From NCBI GenBank assembly GCA_951799425.1, contig OX637391.1:27275701-27339700 (forward strand): 64,000 nucleotides of DNA, in the 5' to 3' direction. How positions within the stretch are numbered: the first letter of the stretch is position 1; the number at the start of each line of letters is the position of its first letter. Position numbers and translations under genes: made by a program. This DNA is from Ilex aquifolium. Taxonomy: Eukaryota; Streptophyta; Magnoliopsida; Aquifoliales; Aquifoliaceae. Shown here one piece after another: positions 47,020 through 58,368 of this stretch. The notes beneath the pieces were generated by a model. It saw only the letters and a program-made list of their open reading frames with translations. It had not been told where the DNA came from and ran no database searches.

Positions 47020-47146
47020 TCATGACCCACAAAATCACTAGACTCCTATTATAGGAATCTATATGGAATCAATTCAAGTGCTACTTAAAACGGAAGAAAA
47101 TACTTTGTCTTCAAAGCAGTATCAAAGAACATTCTGAAAAACTTAC

Positions 47147-47344
47147 AACATCACCACGGTTGATCCCCAGCTGCGATAGAGCCGACGCGAGCTTAATACA
47201 TCTTTCACGAGTCTCTCTCCATGTATATCTTGTGCTGCCATAAACAATGGACTCCTTACCTCCATAGACAAACGCTGCTCGGTCCAGGAAGCTTAAAGGA
47301 GACAAGGGTACGTAATTGGCCGAGCATTGAATCGTACCTTCCAT
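47147..47344 (-). CDS. Acyl-activating enzyme, exon 1
   Basis: Encodes residues 1-66: [19 protein letters not shown] at the start, then a typical ANL N-terminus (RTAFVYG-like [39 protein letters not shown]), ending at the donor GTT|GTAAGT (47147/47146). I chose the ATG at 47344 because relatives begin MEGTI...; an in-frame ATG ten codons upstream follows a TTTTTTGCAG that could be a 5' UTR splice acceptor. With exon 2 the product is 570 residues, normal for the family (about 550-580). Confidence 0.8.
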
Positions 47345-48499
47345 TAGTTTTCTCTGATCAAAGTTTTTCTGCAAAAAATGCTGGAAGATATGGACTTTAT
47401 AACAGCGTTCGGGTTTAAATCTGGGTATCTGAGTCAGACCATAAACTAAATATAAAAAGAAAAGTATTCCTAAGTGTTCCGTGAGAATTCAAATAAGGAC
47501 GTCACTTTGCTGATTGTGGGCGGGTTTCATCAGCAATCTCTGCAGTCATCAAGCAATATCTTCTCGACTTTTCTTTGCTGTGAATCATGAGTTTTCACAC
47601 TATTTACTATATAGGGTGCAGTTTACATTACAATTCTGGACCTCTTTTATACTTCAATTTTCTCTTCGAATAATGAAGAATACCCATGTGTTGTAGTATG
47701 ATCTGGTGGAACACGAGTAAAAAGCTCTGCTATGAGAATATATATATATATATTTACAAGCCCATCCTACCTGTAGCATCAAAATGGTGTATGAATCTTA
47801 GCGTATTACACCCTGTTAAGATAGCGTGTTTGCCTAAAAAGCATGACCTCTACGACGAGAGTACATAAGATTGTAGGTATGTATGTTATCATTTACTGGT
47901 CATTATAGCATTATTCTTTAATTAAACTCGTCATCTTGCACGTCTCGTCATATTGCACGTCTCGTCATCTTCCATCTCCAGCTGTTTCATGTAAAGCACA
48001 GTTCACATGAAATGTATGGTGCACTATTTTTTTTTTTTAGTAATGCAATACAGTTGGGGATTTAATGATGTGATTTTAATGTAATTATCGAATTAGTTGT
48101 GAGTTTCAAATGGAGCCTACAATCAATCCAATGCTTGTACATCATTAGATTCATAAATTAAATTATCAAATTAGGTCTAAATAACATTTTTTTTTAATAA
48201 TGCTGAGGAAATCATATTTGTACACTATCTTTATTACATCACCTGATGTGCCATAATCAAAATTATTGGATATTTAATAAATTTTATGAAACTTACAAAT
48301 CTAACTGTCTATGTTAATGTAGTGCATAAAGATAGTGTAATAAGGTGGTGTGTGTAACATTATTTTTATTCAGTTTTATTTTTTAGGGAAGGTATGAATG
48401 GTGCATTATTGAATATAAAAATACTCGAAGCTTCTCTTCTGACTTTGACAAGCTAGTTTTGTTAATACCGCTTTCTCTCTCTGGTAAAATATATAATAA
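47345..48499. other. Upstream region of the AAE gene
   Basis: No coding region recognised. Contains the presumed promoter (minus strand), a short (TA)n at about 47739-47752 and AT-rich sequence. I could not pick a TATA box with confidence. Confidence 0.4.
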
Positions 48500-49363
48500 G
48501 GAAAATTTCAGAAACATCCCTTCTAGTTTATCATATATTTAAGAGCACTCCTTCTATTATAAAAAACATCACTGACATCCCCTTCTAATTTATATTTAAA
48601 AATCACTGACATCTCTTACAGTTAAACTATCATTTCTAACAAAAAAATTTATCTAAAATACCGAAATTATCTCTACATAAACTCTAAACAATATTTTTAC
48701 ATAAATTTTGATTAAAATTAGAGCTGATTAAAATTTATTTTTTTACATATTAAAATTCGAACTGATTAAAATTTATTTTTTTATATATTAAAATTTAAGC
48801 CGATTAAAATTCGATTCGAGTTGATTAAAATTTCTTTTTTATACGTATTAAAATTCTAGCCCATTAAATTTTTTTTTAATGTATTAAAATTTGATCTAAT
48901 TTGAGCTCAACCTGAGCTATTAGCGTAGATTAAAATTTGATTCAAGTCGAGGAAAATTTATATTTTTTATTTATTAAAATTTTTTTTTAAGTATTAAATT
49001 TTGATTCGATTAAAATTTATATTTTTTTTACGTATCAAAATTCGGGCCGATTAAAATTCAATGCAAGTTGATTAAAATTTGATTTGAACCAATTAAAAAT
49101 GAATTTTATTCGACTGGAATCGAATTTTAATCTGCCTAAATTTTAATACTAAAAAAATTTATAAAATAGAGGGGGGCTTGTTGAAGATATGTTTATCTAG
49201 AAGGGGTGTGGATGAATTCTTTTCTTAAATCATGGGCAATTTAGTAAAATTATATTCTAGTTAAGACATTTAATCTGACAGAGATGTCAATGAAGATTCA
49301 GAAAATAGAGGGGATGTCCTTGAAGATATGATAAATAAGAAGGGGTGTAACTGAAATTTTTCC
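48500..49363. mobile_element. Foldback MITE with long terminal inverted repeats
   Basis: Left end GGAAAATTTCAGAAACATCC, right end on the opposite strand GGAAAAATTTCAGTTACACC; similarity continues inward (CCCTTCT..TTTATCATAT). The interior has repeated ATTAAAATTYGA-type units (48720-49090). No coding capacity. The TSD is unclear because both flanks are TA-rich. Superfamily uncertain (Mutator-like is one possibility). Confidence 0.65.
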
Positions 49364-51049
49364 TATATATTATAATACTTATGCTATAATAGCTCAGTGC
49401 GAAAAAAATATTATGCAATACCAATTGATCCAAAAATATTTATGTATTTTAAATAGTAATTAATTTTTAATTACATAATTTAAAATTAAAATGAACACAT
49501 AGAAAATAAGAGAATTAAGTGACATAAAAGAGAGAGGTATGTTGGGATTAATGGATTGTTGGACTTTGAAAACTTTGTTGATTAAGTTATTTGACATTAA
49601 GGTTTGTATAGAGAAAATGATTTTTTGAGCATAAAAAAATATTTTGGGATGAATTTTGTACCATTGAAGTATAGTAGATAAAAATTGGATGTTGAGAATT
49701 TAACTTGTTAGCTGTAATATTAGATGAACTAACAATAATATCGTCTCTAAATACACTTTATAATACAAAAAAAATATTGAACATTGATCGTGTATTATAT
49801 ATATTTTGAATAAAAATTAATATTTTTTAATTACTTAATTTAAAATTAAAGTGAATAAAAAATAAAAAATAAAAAAGTTTATATTAATAAGATTATTTGA
49901 CATTGGAGAATATGTTGGTTGAGTTATTTGACATTGACGGTTGTGTAGAGAACATGATGTTTTTTATCGAGAATTTTTTTTTTAAAATTTTATACCATTA
50001 GATCAAAATAGATCAAAATTATATTAATTTTGATTGTTGTTGTACTTTTATAAGTTGCTAAATTTCTTCATTTAGATAGATATAATGTATGTACATATAT
50101 AAATGTCGATCAATTAATAAATTTTGATCTCTAGTTTTCCGTACCCTTAATCCTTGCTTTGTAGTCAACATATCTCCTGGCCCTTGTGGAGCTTTTGGTT
50201 TTCAATTCTTAATCAATGTTTCATAGTTAATCCTACTCCCTTGCAAAATGTATAAAACCAGTTTTGTTCAACTGTATATAAATATCCAAAGTACCCTTTA
50301 ACATCTCCCCTAATTTAACTATAAAAATTAGATGTACCGCATTTGGAAACTTAACAATTACTTTATATATATATATAAACCTCGTCTGGAGACCTAATGA
50401 ATTACAGTTATTATATAAAGTGAGTTTCATATAATATTATAACTAATCCAATAATTTTATTTATATCTATATAACTAATTAACAACTATCCATATACTTA
50501 GAAAACTGTTTAATCACCATATTTTATCATTAAAACAACAAAAGTACTACACAATTCTTATTCATGTCAATTTATTGATATTGCCTATAAATGTCCAGAT
50601 CATTGAGTAGAACTTTTGGTTCGCATTTTTGCCCCATAATTTTTTTTATTTCCCATTTACCCTTATTTAGTATTGTTATTTTTGAAGTAAAAATTGGCCA
50701 AAAGTACAATTTTTGCACTTTTTTAGTCTATAGATCCAAGCACAAGATGTTTAAGGTCTAAAGGACAGTTGCCTAAAACATTTTGGTCGTTCGGTCCAAA
50801 TTAATATCTAAATTCTTTTAATGACAAAAGTATCCTCTTAATACATTAATATGTTTTTTGATCTCGTTTGATGTTTTCTCTCTCTCTCTCTCTCATATTA
50901 TTGTAAGGGCAGATATTGAAGTACTAGTTATTGCCCGTATCTGAAGGCACTGAGTAATAAAAAAAATAGTCAATAATAAACATATGTGTATTCATATCAA
51001 AAATCAAATCACAAACATAGAGCAGAGAGAAATGAATTTAAGTACCGGA
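49364..51049. other. AT-rich intergenic sequence
   Basis: No gene recognised; a (TC)n microsatellite at about 50877-50894 and short TA runs only. Confidence 0.5.
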
Positions 51050-51447
51050 TGTAGTAGAGATGAATTGTGGTAGTGCTGATGGGTGACAATGGGAGACGGT
51101 GATGATTGCGGCCACTGTGGTGATGGTGACAGCCGTGGGTGACAATAGTGATGGTGGTGGTGGCAGTCGTGGGTGGCAGGTAGTGAGCTTTGGGTGACGA
51201 TAGTGGGAGTAGCATCTATGGGTGATGGCGATGGTTGGTGTGGGTGTGGGTGGTGGTGGGCAACAGTGATGATGATTGATAGTGGTGGTGGCGGGACGAC
51301 GACGGTGATGGTGGCAAGTGGTGGATTGTGGTGGTGGGCGGTGATGATGGTGGTGGTGGGCAACGTGGGTGCTTCTAAGCGACACTGTGATGGGTGGTGA
51401 CAAATGACGGTGGTGGTGGTAGGTGTGGTAGGGGTAGGTGACAGTGG
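51050..51447 (+). repeat. GGT/GAT-rich low-complexity tract
   Basis: About 400 bp of irregular GGTGGTGATGG-like sequence immediately before the LTR at 51453. Open frames on both strands here (His/Pro/Thr-rich or Gly/Val-rich) are a product of composition. Confidence 0.8.
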
Positions 51448-51452
51448 GTAGT

Positions 51453-53236
51453 TGATTAGTAGTTAAAATTAGCATCTTACCATGCCTTTTTAAGACTAAT
51501 TATGCTTTGATAGACTTTCAATGATGACATTTCAGGAGAAAGATTGTACAAGGATCTAAAGTCAATAAACATCAAACTTTCATGCAACACCCACATGTTT
51601 TGGAAGAAAATTGGAGAAGTTTGAAACAAGGCATCAACGTTCGAACGTCAATCCACGTTCGAACGTCCTTTTGAATTATTTGAAGACCAAATTGCTAGGG
51701 TGATGGCCTATGGCATGTTGCAGTTATTTTCACAGAAGACCAAGAGCTACTTGAGTACAGCGTTCGAACGTCAATCAATGTTCGAACGTCATCTTGAATT
51801 ATTTGAGGACCAGACTGCCAGAGTGATGAGACATGGCTTATTATCTACTGTGGGTGACAAGAGTCACTTGAGTCCACGTTCAAACTCCATTAAGCGTTCG
51901 AACACCCATAACAGAAAACATGAGCCAACGTTCAAACGCCATACTACGTTCAAACGTAGTTCCCAGACAGGCTGTAGAGTGGTTGATTTTCTATCCGGAC
52001 CTTGGAGCATTCACTTGGACCTTGAAGACTTTGTACTATTATTTTACTCTTCTTTTCCCCCTCCTCCTTGCCTATAAATACTCCCATTGTGGGGCTTCAA
52101 AGGAGGACTGAGTCTGAGAATTAGTCTTAGACTTACACTTACTTGCACTTAGATAGACATAGATAGAAGGAGATAGATCATCTTTTGGTGGAGGAGGAAA
52201 CTCTCCAAAAGTGACTAGCTTTCTTCTACTTTCATTGTTAGTTTCATTTGCTTCCATTTTTTTAGCTTCCTTCTTCCCTTAGAGGAGTGAAACTCTTCCA
52301 CTTTTCTAGAGCTTTACCAAAGCCGTGAAGGGTGGAACGTGATTCACTCATTCTTCGACGAAGATCGGCTCCTTGTATAGTGTGTTTTACCTTTTAACTC
52401 CTCTACTTGGAGGGATGAGAATCACTCACTTTTCTAGCTTTACTAAAGCCATGAAGAATGAGTAGTTTCTCATTCACTCTTTAGTAAGAGGTGATGGACA
52501 TGTATAAATCGTTTGGAAGTTATATTTTTGCATTTCGTTTATGCTTAATGCTTTATCTTTTACTTGCTTATTGAATGATTGAATGCATCTAGCAAAGTTA
52601 AGGTATTTTGCACAACCATGAGTCCTTTCTATGACATAGATGACTCTTGGCATAGGAAGACTTATTGGTCCTTTGCAAGTACTCTAGCTAGATCTTCATG
52701 ACTACCTTTCAATCTTCACAATTATTGTGCTTCAACTAAGAATGGAATACTAATGCAGTGGTCAGATGCCTTGTAGAAAGACTTGCTTATTTGTAGACGG
52801 GTTGAGTCTCAGCACAGACAATTCTTGTAAATCTCTACAAGGACATTGGAACCATGCTCTTAATTCTCACAATCCATCTTTATCTTCCAATTAACTTTAT
52901 GTTGACATAGGGGTTAATTGAGTTCCCAAGCACAAGTATAACAACCGGATGATTGACTACATGTCCAGATCCTTGAGCTAAATGGTGACTTTTATATTTG
53001 AGAGAATATTATATTTTGTCTAGAAAATCTTCTTGGGAAGACTCTTATATTCTGTTCAGGAAAAATCCATAAAGATCATCACTTTAAATCTCAAGGGTTC
53101 TAGTCACTTTGGTCTCTGTCACTACTTACTTCGAAACACCAACATTAGTTCCTTGTGGATTCGACTCTGGACTTAATTGGATTATTACTACAACTTGACC
53201 GCCAGCACTTGGGTTTACACATTTCGGATCAAGTCA
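51453..53236 (+). repeat. TTCGAA-family 5' LTR (diverged)
   Basis: 1784 bp, TGATTAGTAGTTAAAATTAG to GGATCAAGTCA. Clearly homologous to the LTRs at 27952 and 34250 but much diverged. It keeps TATAAATA (52073-52080) and four palindrome pairs near 51637, 51768, 51877 and 51930, each with an 8-bp spacer even where units are mutated to CGTTCAAACG. Confidence 0.9.
52073..52080 (+). promoter_or_regulatory. LTR TATA box
   Basis: TATAAATA in the context CTTGCCTATAAATACTCCC, shared with the other family LTRs. Confidence 0.6.
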
Positions 53237-53242
53237 AATTTT

Positions 53243-53260
53243 TTGCGTCGTTGCCGGGGA
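53243..53260 (+). other. Primer-binding site, decayed
   Basis: TTGCGTCGTTGCCGGGGA; two mismatches from the tRNA-Asp-type site (TGGCGCCGTTGCCGGGGA). Confidence 0.7.
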
Positions 53261-53328
53261 ACCAAAAAGGTGTTTTAAAGTAAAAGGTGAAAAGACCTTC
53301 ATTTGTGTATATATATTTTTGATTCACT

Positions 53329-53509
53329 GTGTATAATTCTTATTTTATGTCTGAGGACGATCATCACTTTCAAAATTTGCCAGAAGAATCTGCTGGGTTT
53401 GTAAATCAGTCTGAACCATCTTCACCCCGATCAGTAGCAGACTCTTTTGATAATAGCATGACGAATAATAAGAGACAAGGAGAAGTTCCTGAGAGAGAGG
53501 GGGAAGTGA
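53329..53509 (+). pseudogene. Start of Athila-like gag
   Basis: About 60 codons (MYNSYFMSEDDHHFQNLPEE...) with an S/E/N-rich leader as in Athila-group Gag. Runs into the inserted sequence at 53510 and a stop. The frame resumes at about 54302 with IRTLRDYLHPTRNSVPS. Confidence 0.5.
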
Positions 53510-54301
53510 TGTGAATCCGCCAAAATAACGAGATCCACAACGAAAAAAGAACCCAAGATCGTTCTATGATCAGATTTGAATGATAGACCTTGACCCGTTG
53601 TTTACGACAAACAAGAACATTGGTATATATGACCTCAACCCGTTGTTTGATGCGAAACAAGAACCTTGGTATAAGGAAGACGCCACAAACGGTGGTGGAA
53701 TTCCGTTTGATAAGTCGCTGGTGAACGCCACGGGAAATCCCGATAAGTTCGTATAGTTCTTCAAAGAACCGTAGAGAAAACACACTCCAAATTTACTGAA
53801 TAATAATCTAATCTTTTCATTGATTTAGACGCCTATTTATAGGCTAGCCATTACAAAGAAAATTCCTAATCTGCTAAGGAAAACAAATCCTAATCTACTA
53901 AAGAAAACAAATCATAATCTACTAAAGAAACAAATCCTAATCTAGTAAGGAAACAAAATCCTAATCTAATAAAGAAACAAATCCTAATCTACTAAACTAG
54001 ACAAATCCTATTCTACTAAGGAAACAAATCCTAGTAGGAGTTTATATTTTGACAATCCAAAAATATGAACTGTTCCAGAAATTCTAGAAATTACAAAAAT
54101 ACCCCTAACTCTAAAAAAATATTAAAATGACATATAAAATACTAATACTAGCAAATTGACTTAAAATAAGAATCAAAATACAATAATGCATGGTTCCATA
54201 TGGATCTTTGTCTTGATGGAAAGTCAATTCCATTATCTTTCACATATTCGAATTTGTGTTTCCTTGAGCATCTTATGGATTGCATCAGGAAGTTCATAAC
54301 A
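53510..54301 (-). mobile_element. LTR-like insertion within gag
   Basis: About 790 bp with no gag similarity. On the minus strand it would run TGTTATGAACTTCC to GGCGGATTCACA (TG...CA), with TATAAATA at 53841-53834 and a run of AATCTACTAAAGAAAC-type short repeats (53864-54040). This fits a solo LTR, but I find no 5-bp target duplication (AGTGA versus TTCGA), so the boundaries are tentative. Confidence 0.45.
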
Positions 54302-55610
54302 TTCGAACTCTGCGGGATTACTTGCATCCCACACGAAACAGTGTCCCCTCTTGTTTTGTGTTTCCTACAATTGCCACCCTCTTTAATGTAAAGGCGGGGA
54401 CAGTGGAACAACTACCTCAATTTCATGGACTCGAATCTGAAGATCCATATCTGCATATAAAAGATTTTGAGGAGGTATGTGGAACATTCCAAGACAAATC
54501 CGAACTGGCCAAGTTGAAAATTTTTCCTTTCTCTTTAAAGGACAAAGCTAAACAATGGCTAAATTCTTTGAAAGCCCATTCAATACCAAACTGACATGCA
54601 TTACATAATGAGTTTTTCAGAAAGTTTTTTCCCCTACACCATACAAAATGCACTCAAAAGGAAAATCATGAATTTTTCAGTCAAAGAGGGAGAAACATTT
54701 TACCAATGTTGGGAAAGATTCAAGGACCTTCTCCAATCCTGCCCACACCCTGCTTTTGAGAATTGGACTTTGATAGGATTTTTCTATAACTCCTTGCCCA
54801 CTAGACTACGTCAATTTGTTGAAATGATGACTCAAGGAGAGTTCATGGGAAATAGTCCAGAGGAGGCATTCAAATTTTTTGACACCATATCTGATAGTTC
54901 TCAGATGTGGGACTTAGCCTCTCCTACCACTGTTTAAACCAAATCATCTACTTCCCAAGGGGGTAAGTATGTCTTGAAAGAAGATGATGAACTGAGAGCG
55001 AAAATGACTACCCTGTCTCAAAAGCTTGAAGCTCTAGAGATGAAAAAGGTACATCAGGGTGATGTTGGCCCTCCTACAGAACAAGTGTGTGGGATTTGGG
55101 CGCTGAAAGGACACCCTACTGGGGAGTGTCTTACCATTCCGACATTCAAAGAAGTCTTGTTGGAACAAACAAATGCAATTTCCAACTTCAACAAACCTTA
55201 TTCCAACCTGTATTCTGAAACATACAACCTAGGGTGGCGGAATCACCCGAACTTCAGTTGGAGGAACACACAATCAACTCCCATGAATCCACAACAAAGT
55301 TCACAACCACCACCTCAAGGACCTCCTGCATATCAGCCATACCAACCACCACACAAGAGAAGTCTTGAGGATACACTTAATCAGTTCATGCAAAGCCAAA
55401 TGAACTACAACACTCATTCCACTTAGGCTTTCAATGATTTCAAAACGCAAACAACTCAGTCTTTCGAGGATCTCAAAAGCCACATCCAAAAATTGACCCA
55501 ATCAATGACCATATTTGAGAAGGGCAAGTTTCCTGCCCAACCAAAACAACCACAAGTTCAATTTCATGTGGGAAATCCTTCAATCGTGGAAACCCCGCAA
55601 GAACAAGCTT
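54302..55610 (+). pseudogene. Athila-like gag main part (broken)
   Basis: Capsid-like block: LPQFHGLESEDPYLHIKDFE, FPFSLKDKAKQWLNSL (to 54594), then in another frame KIMNFSVKEGETFYQCWERF, SCPHPAFENWTL, FYNSLPTRLRQFVEMM, EEAFKFFDTI (to 54937). After a stop, a knuckle-like CGIWALKGHPTGEC (one cysteine apparently lost), a P/Q-rich segment, SLEDTLNQFMQSQMNYN, and SFEDLKSHIQKLTQ. At least one frameshift (54595) and three stops (54937, 55425 and 55609 areas). Confidence 0.8.
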
Positions 55611-56685
55611 AAGCTGTCACTACATTGAGAAGTGGCAAGGTGATTGACAAATCCATTAGAGACATGTTAATTCCAAAGCCAAAACCTAATTCAATCCTAG
55701 TCACTGAACTAGTTGAGCCTGAACCTGTGATTGAAAAGGAACCAGAACTGTCAAAGGAAAAAGATCCATCGTGTCCTATTCCTACTCCTTTTCCTCAAAG
55801 ACTCAAAAGTTGAATAACCATCCAGAAATTTACGAGCTCTTTAAACAAGTGAAAATCAATATTCCACTTGTGGATGCAATCAAGCAGGTCCCTTCTTATG
55901 CCAAGTTTCTAAAAGACTTGTGCACGATCAAGAGAAACCAAAATGTTCAGAAAAGAGCATTCTTGACAGAACAAGCCAGTGCCATACTTCAACACAAAAT
56001 CCCTCCAAAATACAAGGACCCAGGGTGTCCAACTGTGTTATGTGTCATTGGAAACTTCAGAATAGAACAAGCGCTGCTGGATCTTGGAGCCAGTGTCAAT
56101 TTGTTCCCCTTCTCTTTCTACCAACAATTGGGTTTGGGTGAACTCAAACCCACATGTATCATACTCCAGTTGGCAGATAGGTCTGTCAAAGTTCCAAGAG
56201 GCATTGTTGAGGATGTCCTTGTCCAAGTGGACAACTTCGTTTTTCCTGTTGACTTCATTGTTTTAGATACTCAGCCAACAATGCATTTAGAGAACCAAAT
56301 TCCCGTCATCCTTGTTCGACCCTTCCTAGCAACTTCAAATACATTAATAAATTGCAAGAATGGAGTCATGAAATTAACTTTTGGGAATATGACTCTTGAG
56401 CTTAATATTTTCAATATTGTCAAGCACCCAAGAGAGGACAAGGAAGTGAGAGAAGTAAATTCCATTGAGTCTTTGGTCCACGAACATTTGAATGATACAT
56501 TTTGTGAAAACCTACTGAATCTTGTCTGTTGGAACCTATCACATATAAAGAGTTGCCCTGCTCATTTTGCTGTGACATGGGCACCCAAATTTGAAGAACT
56601 TTCATCAAGTGGTACAAAGCCACTTTCATCAAGTGTCAAGCCACCAAATTCTGAACTAAAACCTCTCCCATCTGACCTAAAATAA
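55611..56685 (+). pseudogene. Athila-like protease region (broken)
   Basis: TLRSGKVIDKSIRDM, P/E-rich spacer (PEPVIEKEPELSKEK), a frameshift near 55805, then YELFKQVKINIPLVDAIKQV, PSYAKFLKDL, and the aspartic protease core CVIGNFRIEQALLDLGASVN with LGASVN active-site surroundings and VPRGIVEDVLVQVDNFVFP, DFIVLD. The linker after it is repeated (PLSSSVKPP, PLPSDLK). Stop at 56683-56685. Confidence 0.8.
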
Positions 56686-58365
56686 GCATTTTTAGGAGAG
56701 GATGAGTCATACCCAGTGGTAATTTCATCCCAGCTTGCAAATCTGCAAGAGTCTAAGCTGATTGAAGTTCTTAGACACCATAAAAGCACCATTGGGTGGA
56801 CCATCACTGATTTGAAAGGTATAAGCCCATTAATATGTAATCATGTTATATACCTTGAGGAGGATTCAAAACCCTCTCATCAAATGCAGCGATGACTGAA
56901 CCCTTACATGAAGGAGGTTATAAGGACTGAGGTGCTCAAACTATTGGATACAGAAATAATCTTTCCCATCTCTGATAGTAAATGGGTTAGCCCAACCCAA
57001 GTTGTGCCCAAGAAGTCTGGGGTCGTAGTGGTTAGAAATGATGCTAATGAGATGGTACCAGCTCGAGTTGTCACATGATGACGAATGTGCATAGACTATC
57101 GAAAACTCAATTTGATAACTAGAAAAGACAAATTTCCTCTTCCCTTTCTTGACCAAGTCTTAGAAAGAATTGCAGGACATGAATTCTACTTTTTCCTAGA
57201 TGGATATTCTAGGTATAACCAAATTGAGATAACACTAGATGACCAGGAGAAAACAACATTCACATGCCCCTTTGACAACTTTGCATCAAAAGGATGTCAT
57301 TTGGACTTTGTAACACTCCTACAACATTCCAAAGGTGCATGCTGAGTTTGTTTAGTGACACGGTGGAGAGATTTTTGGAAGTGTTCATGGATGATTTTTC
57401 TGTATATGGTGATTCGTTTGATTTGTGTTTGACAAATCTGGAGAAAATGTTGATAAGATGCAAGGAAGCTAATCTAGTGCTCAATTGGGAGAAATGCCAT
57501 TTCATGGTAACACAAGACATTGTCTTAGGTCACAGTGTGTCGTCTGAAGGTATGAAAGTTGACAAGGCAAAAATAGATCTGATTGGAAATTTGCCTGCTC
57601 GTAAGACTGTTAAAGATGTCCGATCACTTCTAGGATATGTAGGGTTCTATAGGAGATTCATAAAAGACTTTAGTACCATATCTAAACCCATGTGTCATCT
57701 CCTAAGTCAGGATGTAACTTTTGTGTGGAGTGAAGCATGCCAAAAAGCTTTCGATAAGCTTAAAGGTATGTTAATTTCTGCCCCAATAATGCAACCTCCT
57801 GACTGGACTCTACCTTTTGAATTAATGTGTGATGCAAGTGATTATGCTGTAGGAGATGTGTTGGGACAAAGAAAGGATAAGAAACCCTATGTGATTTAAT
57901 ATGCAAACAAAACTTTGAATGATGCTCAAATGAATTAATCCACAACTGAAAATGAATTGTTTGCTGTAGTTTTTGCTCTGGAGAAATTTCGTTCTTACCT
58001 TGTTGGTTCATCTGTTATTGTGTTCATTGACCATGCAACATTAAAATTCTTGCTCACAAAGAAAGATGCCAAGCCAAGGCTCTTAAGATGGATACTCTTA
58101 TTACAAGAGTTTGATCTGATCATTAAGGACAAGAAAGGTGTTGAAAATGTGGTGACAGATCATCTATCCAGGTTAACATATGAATTTCATGAGGATGGGC
58201 TGCCAATCAATGAAAATTTCCTTGATGAACAACTGTTAACAGTCATGGAAACACCATGGTATGCTGATATTGCTAACTTCCTTGTTACTGGTACATTTCC
58301 TCCTTCCTTTAAAATAATGGATAAGAAGAAATTTCTTTTGGGAGGATCCATACGTGTTTAAGTAC
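56686..58365 (+). pseudogene. Athila-like reverse transcriptase and RNase H (broken)
   Basis: HHKSTIGWTITDLKGISP, VIRTEVLKLLDTEIIFPISD, WVSPTQVVPKKSGV, then after stops CIDYRKLNLITRKDKFPLPF, FFLDGYSRYNQIEI; a frameshift near 57290; MSFGLCNTPTTFQRCM, the catalytic VFMDDFSVYG, LGHSVSSEGM, GFYRRFIKDFS. RNase H: LMCDASDYAVGDVLGQR, then stops, [46 protein letters not shown]. Reads on to GGSIRVFKYC, where the TIR transposon splits the frame. Confidence 0.85.
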
Positions 58366-58368
58366 TGT

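Larger units (their letters stand above)
38712..47146 (-). other. 8.4 kb intron of the AAE gene
   Basis: Bounded by GTTGTAAGT (donor GTAAGT, minus strand 47146-47141) and TATGAGCAG (acceptor, 38713-38712). AT-rich, it carries a PIF/Harbinger-like element (42002-44590), a likely foldback repeat around it (about 41680-44760), a strong 24-bp hairpin (39459-39482) and a 19-bp inverted repeat (46968-47019). No other host exon was recognised. Conserved AAE residues continue directly across the junction, supporting a single large intron. Confidence 0.75.

Noticed and set aside
51004-51475. Long His/Pro/Thr-rich and Gly/Val-rich open frames on both strands
   Set aside because: They follow from a GGT/GAT low-complexity tract; no domain or start context supports a gene.
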